10,514 nt of DNA from Candidatus Babeliales bacterium (GTDB taxonomy: Bacteria > Babelota > Babeliae > Babelales > CAIQNR01). The stretch spans positions 1-10,514 of the forward strand of contig JAIPGS010000027.1 of the NCBI GenBank assembly GCA_021735725.1, in the 5' to 3' direction. The notes beneath the pieces are model-generated. The model was not told the origin of the DNA. It saw only the letters and a program-made list of their open reading frames with translations, and did not search any database. Shown in pieces: positions 6,258 to 10,514 of the stretch; position 1 is the first letter of the stretch; each line of letters begins with the position of its first letter. The position numbers were made by a program, and so were the translations under genes.

Positions 6258-7310
6258 ATGAAAATTGCAATGTTAGTTTCTGGAGGGGTAGATAGTTCGG
6301 TTGCATTGCGCCTTGTAAAAAATCAAGGGCATGATGTTACTGCATTTTATTTAAAAATTTGGTTAGAAGATGAACTTGCTTATTTGGGAGAGTGTCCGTG
6401 GCAAGAAGATCTTGATTATGCTCAAAAAGTGTGTGATCAGGCAGGGGTTGAATTAAAGGTTGTTTCATTGCAACAAGCATATCATGAAAAAATTGTTGCT
6501 TATACGATTAAAACTATCAAAGAGGGGCGTACTCCGAATCCTGATGTTTTATGTAACACCATGATTAAATTTGGTGCTTTTTATGATGAAGTTGGCAAAG
6601 AATATGATGCGATAGCAACCGGGCATTATGCACAAGTGGTAAAACGTGATGGGATTTTTTATTTGCATCAAACTCCTGACCCTATTAAAGATCAGACCTA
6701 TTTTTTATCCCAATTAACACCGGCACAACTTTCTCGTGTTATGTTCCCGATTGGTGAATATAAAAAATCAGAAGTTCGTGAACTTGCAACATTATATGAT
6801 CTTCCTAATAAAAATCGTAAAGATAGCCAAGGACTTTGTTTTCTTGGAAAAATTAAATTTCGTGATTTTGTAAAGCATCATGTGGGAACAAATCCTGGGC
6901 AACTTGTTGAATATGAAACAGGAAAAGTATGGGGCGAGCATGAAGGTTTTTGGTTTTATACTGTTGGGCAACGGCAAGGAATTGGATTGTCTCATGGCCC
7001 ATGGTATGTGGTAAAAACTGATCCTGAAACAAATACTGTTTTTATTTCTTCTCATTATAAAGAACTTGAAAAGACTCGAGATACTTTTAGTATTGGACAC
7101 TGTAATTGGTTTGCAGGCAGTGCGCCACATCAAACAACATTAAAAGTAAAATTGCGTCATGGGCCGCAGGAGTATACATGCTCTTTTAGTAATAATGGGG
7201 ACGGAACATTTTTTATTACATTGCCGGAAGATGATCAAGGGCTTGCAGCAGGGCAGTTTGCAGTTTTTTATGATAACGGACTTTGTTTAGGTTCTGGTGT
7301 TATTTTATAA
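6258..7310 (+). CDS. mnmA: tRNA-specific 2-thiouridylase MnmA
   Basis: ATP-dependent enzyme that thiolates U34 of tRNA-Lys, -Glu and -Gln in the cytoplasm, taking sulfur from a cysteine desulfurase relay. The 350-residue product has the PP-loop SGGVDSS (8-14), the catalytic cysteine in NPDVLCNTMIKFG (Cys99), the ATGHYA block (120-125), the partner cysteine in DSQGLCFLG (Cys194), YTVGQRQGIG (234-243), and the C-terminal beta-barrel ending LGSGVIL. AGAGGA precedes the ATG by 4 bases. A GECPWQEDLDYA segment (44-55) replaces the E. coli-type loop and resembles, from memory, plant/plastid-type homologues. It heads the plus-strand cluster mnmA-pgsA-small exported protein-ssb and diverges from argS. 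Confidence 0.96.
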   Translation: MKIAMLVSGGVDSSVALRLVKNQGHDVTAFYLKIWLEDELAYLGECPWQEDLDYAQKVCDQAGVELKVVSLQQAYHEKIVAYTIKTIKEGRTPNPDVLCNTMIKFGAFYDEVGKEYDAIATGHYAQVVKRDGIFYLHQTPDPIKDQTYFLSQLTPAQLSRVMFPIGEYKKSEVRELATLYDLPNKNRKDSQGLCFLGKIKFRDFVKHHVGTNPGQLVEYETGKVWGEHEGFWFYTVGQRQGIGLSHGPWYVVKTDPETNTVFISSHYKELEKTRDTFSIGHCNWFAGSAPHQTTLKVKLRHGPQEYTCSFSNNGDGTFFITLPEDDQGLAAGQFAVFYDNGLCLGSGVIL

Positions 7311-7324
7311 CTTTGTTATTCTAA

Positions 7325-7345
7325 AAAAATAATCTGATTATTTTT
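7325..7345 (+). terminator. AT-only hairpin between mnmA and pgsA
   Basis: AAAAATAAT-CTG-ATTATTTTT is a perfect 9-bp stem with a 3-base loop ending in a T run, immediately after mnmA. With no G-C pairs it would be a poor terminator and may merely attenuate or stabilise the transcript; pgsA starts only 18 bases later. Confidence 0.3.
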
Positions 7346-7363
7346 ATTGTGCAGGGAATTCAT

Positions 7364-7969
7364 ATGCGTAAACTTTCGTTTTCATTTCTTAAAAAATTAC
7401 CTGCAAAAGAGTTTCGTTTAACTATTTCTACATGGTTTACCTTGTTTCGTATAGTACTTACTCCTTTTATTGTTGGAGCAATGATATATGGTGAGTGGGG
7501 TATTGCATTCAGTTGTTTTGTGATGGCATCGGTAAGTGATATGTTAGATGGATTTCTTGCAAGATTTTTAAATCAAAGAACATTTTTAGGGGCATGTTTA
7601 GATCCTCTAGCAGATAAATTATTATTGGTCTCTGTTTTTACTACTTTAGCATGTACAGATACTCTACCTTTTGGAGTGCCTTTGTGGTTTGTTGGAGTAG
7701 TTCTTTTCCGTGAACTTTTAATTGTTTTTGGTTTTTTGTATATTTATGCTCAAAAAGAGGGTGTAAATGTTACTCCGCGTATTTTAGGAAAAGTAACAAC
7801 AGCACTTCAAATGTTTTTTATTGGGTGGCTTTTTTTATGTTATTTTTTTGGATGGATGCCGGCAAAAACGTATTATTTATTTTTCTCTTTAATTGTTGTG
7901 ATGGTTATTATTTCACTGTGTGATTATGTGTTTCTTGGAATGCGTTATTGTAAAGGAAGAGATGCATGA
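7364..7969 (+). CDS. pgsA: CDP-alcohol phosphatidyltransferase, PgsA-like (phosphatidylglycerophosphate synthase)
   Basis: Integral membrane enzyme that transfers a phosphatidyl group from CDP-diacylglycerol to an alcohol, most likely glycerol-3-phosphate, the first step to phosphatidylglycerol. The family signature is complete: Asp59-x2-Asp62-Gly63-x2-Ala66-Arg67 ... Gly76-x3-Asp80-x3-Asp84. Several hydrophobic helices are visible (about 30-55, 86-105, 107-128, 148-165, 170-193). The WFTLFRIVLTPF opening and LGKVTTALQM (141-150) point to PgsA rather than PssA, though a cardiolipin-type role is possible. I choose the ATG at 7364 (201 residues), which has AGGGA 6 bases upstream, over an in-frame GTG at 7349 inside the leader. 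Its stop overlaps the start of the next gene. Confidence 0.88.
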   Translation: MRKLSFSFLKKLPAKEFRLTISTWFTLFRIVLTPFIVGAMIYGEWGIAFSCFVMASVSDMLDGFLARFLNQRTFLGACLDPLADKLLLVSVFTTLACTDTLPFGVPLWFVGVVLFRELLIVFGFLYIYAQKEGVNVTPRILGKVTTALQMFFIGWLFLCYFFGWMPAKTYYLFFSLIVVMVIISLCDYVFLGMRYCKGRDA

Positions 7970-8370
7970 AAAAAATAATAGTGATAGGTCTTCTTCCTTT
8001 TTTTATGTATTGTTCAGATATACATTTTGTAAGTAAAATAGAAACTCAAGAATCAGTAATTACAAGACCACGAACAAAAAGAATTCAAAAATCAACAGGT
8101 GATATTAAGCAGGCAATTGCAAAAGAGTATGATGACATCTTGACCTCTTGTCTTTCTTCGATAAACTCATTAACAGAACTCATTGATGGTGTTCGTAAAA
8201 AGATCAAGGCATTAGTTTCTTGTGATGATGATTTTTTTTCTAAAAAGAAACACAGTGAGCTTGAACAGTATAAAAAAGATATTCAGGCGATGAAAAGAGT
8301 AGTACAAGAAATAGAAATAAGACTTGATAAAGAAATAAAAAACCTTGATACTAATTTTAGTAAAAAGTAA
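7966..8370 (+). CDS. Small exported coiled-coil protein, unknown function
   Basis: Not recognised. The 134-residue product begins with a lysine pair and a hydrophobic stretch (residues 4-15, IIVIGLLPFFMY) followed by Cys16, which looks like a signal peptide and possibly a lipoprotein signal, though FMYC departs from the usual lipobox. The rest is hydrophilic and lysine/glutamate-rich; residues 47-85 and especially 95-132 have the heptad-like spacing of a coiled coil. Three further cysteine-bearing or acidic spots include VSCDDDFF (84-91). The ATG overlaps the pgsA stop (ATGA), implying translational coupling, and ssb follows after 24 bases. It may be an envelope protein, but nothing in the sequence gives a specific role. 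Confidence 0.72.
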   Translation: MKKIIVIGLLPFFMYCSDIHFVSKIETQESVITRPRTKRIQKSTGDIKQAIAKEYDDILTSCLSSINSLTELIDGVRKKIKALVSCDDDFFSKKKHSELEQYKKDIQAMKRVVQEIEIRLDKEIKNLDTNFSKK

Positions 8371-8382
8371 CAGCGTAACTAT

Positions 8383-8388
8383 AAAGGA
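8383..8388 (+). promoter_or_regulatory. ssb ribosome binding site
   Basis: AAAGGA six bases ahead of the ssb ATG. No separate promoter is apparent in the 24-base gap, so ssb is expected to be read from the upstream genes or from a promoter inside them. Confidence 0.65.
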
Positions 8389-8394
8389 ACAATT

Positions 8395-8946
8395 ATGGCT
8401 GGCGGATATAACCGTATCATTATGGTGGGAAACTTAACACGTGACCCTGAACTTAAACAATTGCCATCTGGACAAGCTGTGTGTCGTTTAAATGTTGCAT
8501 CAAATAGACAATTTCGTAACCGTCAAAGTGGTGACATGGTTCAAGAAGTATGTTTTGTTGATGTTGACGTGTGGGGACCGCAAGCTGAAAGTTCTAAGCA
8601 GTATTTAGAAAAAGGACGTCAAGTTCTTATTGAAGGACGTTTAAAATTAGACAACTGGCAAGATACTGAAGGAAAAAGCAGAAGCAAGCATTCTATTGTA
8701 GCTGATCGAGTTGTTTTCTTGTCTTCTTCTCAGTCTGAATCAGGCGCTACTTTTGAAAAAAGAGATGAAGATGATAATTCACCAATGGAACCTCGTAATG
8801 ATGTTGAACGTGAATTACTTTCTCAACTTGACCAAATCAAAGCAAAAACTACTCCTTCTTCATCAGCTTTTGCAAGTGCGCCAAAAGCAGTGAATCCGGC
8901 AGTATTTAAAGATGAAGCTCCTTTTACGGATGACTTACCTTTCTAA
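8395..8946 (+). CDS. ssb: Single-stranded DNA-binding protein
   Basis: Tetrameric OB-fold protein that coats single-stranded DNA and recruits replication and repair enzymes. The N-terminal OB domain (about 4-110) opens with YNRIIMVGNLTRDPEL (5-20) and includes FVDVDVWGPQAE (54-65), LEKGRQVLIEGRLKLDNWQD (71-90) and the strand VADRVVFL (102-109). A low-complexity, Ser/Asp/Pro/Ala-rich linker follows (111-175). The protein ends in the conserved acidic tip, TDDLPF, which binds partner proteins. The 183-residue length is ordinary. It is last in the plus-strand cluster, with an intrinsic terminator 10 bases after the stop; replication linkage (rpsF, rpsR) seen in many bacteria is absent. Confidence 0.97.
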   Translation: MAGGYNRIIMVGNLTRDPELKQLPSGQAVCRLNVASNRQFRNRQSGDMVQEVCFVDVDVWGPQAESSKQYLEKGRQVLIEGRLKLDNWQDTEGKSRSKHSIVADRVVFLSSSQSESGATFEKRDEDDNSPMEPRNDVERELLSQLDQIKAKTTPSSSAFASAPKAVNPAVFKDEAPFTDDLPF

Positions 8947-8955
8947 AAATTAAAA

Positions 8956-8981
8956 GGGGAAGGAAACTTCCCCCTTTTTTT
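8956..8981 (+). terminator. Intrinsic terminator after ssb
   Basis: GGGGAAG (8956-8962) pairs perfectly with CTTCCCC (8967-8973) across a GAAA tetraloop, followed by one C and seven T residues. A second T run begins at 8985. It is the clearest Rho-independent terminator in the window and closes the mnmA-pgsA-ssb block. Confidence 0.92.
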
Positions 8982-9091
8982 GTCCTTTTTTTTAAAAAGA
9001 GGATATTTTTTAATCAATAATAGTTTCAAATAAGCAGGTTGTTTATTATTATAAAATTAAATTATTGACAATTGGTGTATTAAAATGCCAT

Positions 9092-9104
9092 CCTTAAACT
9101 AAGG
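9092..9104. repeat. Small palindrome upstream of the secreted-protein gene
   Basis: CCTTA-AAC-TAAGG lies 36 bases before the ATG at 9141, downstream of a perfect TTGACA (9065-9070). It could be an operator or leader hairpin. The region 8982-9140 otherwise shows no clear -10 at a proper distance from the TTGACA. Confidence 0.25.
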
Positions 9105-9140
9105 AAAAGTGAATAATAGAGAGTAACGAGGGGGTTTGTT

Positions 9141-9677
9141 ATGAATCGGATAATTACATTATTTATATGGTTGTTTGTATGCGTGCCAGTTATGAGCAAG
9201 GCGCAACACATGCCAGTTAATTTTACTACAAATTTGTATACAGAGTCTCCGATAAAAAAAGTTAATTCACTTGTTATGAAATTATGGAGTCATGTAAACG
9301 CCGCAGATCTTCATGAAGAACAGTATATAAAATTTTTAACTGTGCATGAACAGTTTGTAAAAGAAGTATTATTACTTAGTAGTTTACTAGATAATGCATT
9401 AATCGTTATTGAACATCAGGCATATGATTGTCCTGAATGTGTAGATTATGCGGTACATGATTTAGTATATGTGTTAAGAGTTCTTGAATCTTTAAATGAA
9501 CATTATTTTTCTCTTATGAATAATCAAGAAGGTGATTTGCCAATTGTTACATTTTATCTTTTAAAGAGTATTATTCAAAAAGTAAAAGAAGTAACAGAAA
9601 CGGGGCATGTTGTGACCCCGCTCTATGCTTTTATTAATTCTCAAAATAGTTCATTATCATCTTTTAAAATTTCATAA
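9141..9677 (+). CDS. Secreted protein of unknown function
   Basis: Not recognised. The 178-residue product has a classical Sec signal peptide: Asn-Arg, then a hydrophobic core (residues 4-18), then a probable cleavage site after SKA (residue 21, before QHMPV). The mature part is predicted to be mainly helical and hydrophobic-patterned (VNSLVMKLWSHV 41-52, LLLSSLLDNALIVI 77-90, YAVHDLVYVLRVLESLNEHYFSLM 103-126), with a CPEC pair at 97-100 that could form a disulfide or bind a metal. GAGGGGG precedes the ATG with a suitable gap (9128-9134). The gene stands alone: the ssb terminator lies upstream and a repeat-filled non-coding region downstream. Small secreted helical proteins of this kind are candidates for host-interaction factors, which here is inference only. 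Confidence 0.75.
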   Translation: MNRIITLFIWLFVCVPVMSKAQHMPVNFTTNLYTESPIKKVNSLVMKLWSHVNAADLHEEQYIKFLTVHEQFVKEVLLLSSLLDNALIVIEHQAYDCPECVDYAVHDLVYVLRVLESLNEHYFSLMNNQEGDLPIVTFYLLKSIIQKVKEVTETGHVVTPLYAFINSQNSSLSSFKIS

Positions 9678-9708
9678 AATAAGTACTATTTATTCTTATT
9701 TTTCTTAT

Positions 9709-9726
9709 AGTGCTACTCGCACAGAG
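9709..9726 (+). repeat. 18-nt hairpin repeat, copy 1
   Basis: AGTGCTACTCGCACAGAG. It contains GTGC-TACTC-GCAC, a 4-bp stem with a 5-base loop. Copy 2 lies 49 bases downstream and differs at one position, outside the stem. Confidence 0.75.
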
Positions 9727-9757
9727 GAACAAAATTTAGAAACATTCTTTTTTATAA

Positions 9758-9775
9758 AGTGCTACTCGCACGGAG
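9758..9775 (+). repeat. 18-nt hairpin repeat, copy 2
   Basis: AGTGCTACTCGCACGGAG, 17 of 18 identical to the copy at 9709-9726. It falls downstream of the secreted-protein gene, so the pair may lie in its 3' untranslated region. Confidence 0.75.
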
Positions 9776-9844
9776 TAAAAGAGCATTTTTATATTTTTCT
9801 TATTTATAACAAGCCAATTATTTTATTTAATTTCTTTATTTATG

Positions 9845-9945
9845 AGGGCCTACGCGGCCAACGGCAAAGGGGGTCTTGTCACCCCCTCTGCACTCAGACA
9901 CAAACGAGACGTTTGATCCTCAAGAAATTCAAGCCGATCATTCGG
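9845..9945. other. GC-rich segment with consecutive hairpins
   Basis: Against an AT-rich background this segment is visibly GC-rich and packed with perfect small inverted repeats: GGCC-TACGC-GGCC (9847-9859), AGGGGGT-CTTGTC-ACCCCCT (9868-9887), CAAACG-AGA-CGTTTG (9901-9915) and CCGA-TCAT-TCGG (9934-9945). None is followed by a T run on the plus strand, so they do not look like plain terminators. I do not recognise a known RNA family (no tmRNA, SRP, RNase P or 6S features). It could be a structured RNA, a repeat remnant or decayed foreign DNA. Confidence 0.4.
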
Positions 9946-10125
9946 TCACGCCATCGTTATATTGATACTATAAAATTACAAACAGATTCTGTATCTTTAT
10001 ACGGCGGCTTAGACTCTCAGCACGTTTGAACATGTACTTTTCTGAATTATATACGCGCTTCCGGCAAGGTTATTACAAAAGAAATAAGCGGGCACTAATA
10101 TTATTCCACACAAACACACTCTCCT

Positions 10126-10140
10126 GCCGACATCATTACA
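10126..10140 (+). repeat. Truncated head of the dispersed repeat
   Basis: GCCGACATCATTACA matches the first 13-15 bases of the full repeats (GCCGACGTCATTGCG at 10159-10173 and GTCGACGTCATTACG at 10319-10333) but then diverges. It looks like a truncated or decayed copy. A still more degenerate one may lie at 10285-10307, where both are followed by ACAAAA. Confidence 0.45.
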
Positions 10141-10160
10141 AAAGCCACCCGCACTCTCGC

Positions 10161-10194
10161 CGACGTCATTGCGAACGAAGTGCGGCAATCCAGG
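10161..10194 (+). repeat. Dispersed palindromic repeat, copy A
   Basis: Thirty-four bases from CGACGTCATTGCGAACG to GCGGCAATCCAGG. ATTGC (10168-10172) pairs with GCAAT (10185-10189). This CATTGCGA...GCAATCC family of small palindromic repeats is known from many bacterial genomes, including host-associated ones, and its translations are often misannotated as short proteins. Copy A is 28 of 34 identical to copy C. Confidence 0.8.
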
Positions 10195-10211
10195 TTAATT
10201 TAGAAAAATCC

Positions 10212-10251
10212 CGTCATCCTCAGTGATACGAAGTGAGCGTGAGGATCCAGG
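10212..10251 (+). repeat. Dispersed palindromic repeat, copy B (CATCCT type)
   Basis: Forty bases beginning CGTCATCCTCAGTG and ending GTGAGGATCCAGG. ATCCTCA (10216-10222) pairs perfectly with TGAGGAT (10240-10246) around a 17-base loop. The stem differs from copies A and C, but the outer CGTCAT and ATCCAGG ends are shared, and so is a tail of about 14 bases after CCAGG. Confidence 0.78.
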
Positions 10252-10320
10252 TTAGTTCAGAAAAAATCAAAATAAAATTATCACGCCGACAGTCCATTGT
10301 AACAAAACACATACCCCCGT

Positions 10321-10354
10321 CGACGTCATTACGAGCGTAGCGTGGTAATCCAGG
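10321..10354 (+). repeat. Dispersed palindromic repeat, copy C
   Basis: Thirty-four bases, CGACGTCATTACGAGCG to GTGGTAATCCAGG. The stem is ATTAC (10328-10332) with GTAAT (10345-10349). Relative to copy A the stem pair G-C has become A-T on both sides, a compensated change. Bases 10328-10354 recur inverted as copy D. Confidence 0.8.
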
Positions 10355-10440
10355 AATCTTCTTAAAAAGTCCGATGAATAAAAGGCAAAAAATGTTGCTT
10401 GTCTTTTAAAAAAATAATAATGAATAAAGATTTGAATCAA

Positions 10441-10467
10441 CCTGGATTACCACGCTCCGCTCGTAAT
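10441..10467 (-). repeat. Dispersed palindromic repeat, copy D (inverted)
   Basis: The minus strand reads ATTACGAGCGGAGCGTGG then TAATCCAGG, 26 of 27 identical to copy C. It lacks the CGACGTC head. With copy C it forms a 27-base inverted repeat flanking 86 bases (10355-10440) that hold no gene. Confidence 0.78.
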
Positions 10468-10514
10468 TGTATAGGTTCATAGTTTCGGTGACAGATTTTT
10501 GTTATTTTTTTCAC

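Larger units (their letters stand above)
9678..10514. other. Long non-coding stretch with repeats and small hairpins
   Basis: About 840 bases without a credible gene. Open frames here (9625-10029 and 10026-10226 on the plus strand) lack ribosome binding sites, family resemblance and sensible composition, and they run through the repeats. In order the stretch holds an AT-rich segment with two 18-nt hairpin repeats (to 9775), AT-rich sequence with nothing recognisable (9776-9841), a GC-richer hairpin segment (9845-9945), further unassigned sequence (9946-10125), then a cluster of dispersed palindromic repeats (10126-10467). The last 47 bases show nothing. Decayed gene remnants cannot be excluded. 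Confidence 0.7.

Noticed and set aside
6100..6306. 68-codon minus-strand frame in the argS-mnmA gap
   Set aside because: It runs antisense over the mnmA start and through both divergent promoters; no signals support it.
6792..7133. 113-codon minus-strand frame opposite mnmA
   Set aside because: Antisense to well-conserved mnmA sequence and without a ribosome binding site or family resemblance.
9065..9070. Perfect TTGACA upstream of the secreted-protein gene as a -35 box
   Set aside because: No -10-like hexamer lies 16-18 bases downstream (the sequence there is TGCCATCC), so a promoter cannot be supported on the sequence, though one must exist nearby.
9842..9916. 24-codon frame starting ATGAGGGCC in the GC-rich segment
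   Set aside because: No Shine-Dalgarno precedes it and the frame coincides with palindromic sequence; too short to support as a gene.
9625..10029. 134-codon plus-strand open frame
   Set aside because: It begins inside the secreted-protein gene, has no ribosome binding site, and its translation is low-complexity and basic while running through the 18-nt repeats and the GC-rich hairpin segment.
10026..10226. 66-codon plus-strand open frame ending in HCERSAAIQ-type sequence
   Set aside because: That ending is the translation of the dispersed CATTGCGA...GCAATCC repeat, a well-known source of spurious proteins; there is no ribosome binding site.
10126..10467. Possible CRISPR array
   Set aside because: Repeats differ in length, sequence and orientation, and spacing is irregular; no cas genes are nearby.

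Overview
The window is AT-rich bacterial chromosome from what looks like a small-genome, host-associated bacterium. Housekeeping genes are closely packed in an unusual order. They sit next to short secreted proteins with no recognisable relatives, and next to a repeat cluster of the kind seen in intracellular bacteria. My best guess is a member of Candidatus Dependentiae (TM6), judged from gene content, composition and the style of the small exported proteins. That is inference; no rRNA or other taxonomic marker is present.

Minus-strand block, read right to left. A promoter near 6112-6140 drives argS (arginyl-tRNA synthetase), followed by tsf (EF-Ts) and frr (ribosome recycling factor), and a long hairpin at 3051-3110 closes this unit. 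A second unit starts at a promoter near 2996-3024 and reads tRNA-Leu(UAG), a divergent trigger factor (tig), trxB, rpmH and rnpA, with an extra promoter in front of rpmH. The window may end inside the first codons of another gene that overlaps the rnpA stop. The theme is translation, nascent-chain folding and thiol redox.

Plus-strand block. mnmA (tRNA 2-thiouridylase) diverges from argS and is followed by a PgsA-like phospholipid synthase, a small exported coiled-coil protein whose start overlaps the pgsA stop, and ssb. A strong GAAA-loop terminator ends the block at about 8956-8981. A separate gene at 9141-9677 encodes a secreted protein of unknown function.

Non-coding tail. From 9678 to 10514 I see no convincing gene. 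This stretch holds two copies of an 18-nt hairpin repeat, a locally GC-rich segment with several consecutive small hairpins (about 9845-9945), and a cluster of dispersed palindromic repeats of the GTCATTGCGA...GCAATCC / GTCATCCT...AGGATCC type (about 10126-10467). One pair is inverted, and arm changes between copies are compensated. No defence system, CRISPR array or transposase is visible. The observations most worth a second look are a thioredoxin reductase lacking the usual NADPH-recognition arginines, the trigger factor with an altered ribosome-contact loop, and the repeat cluster.
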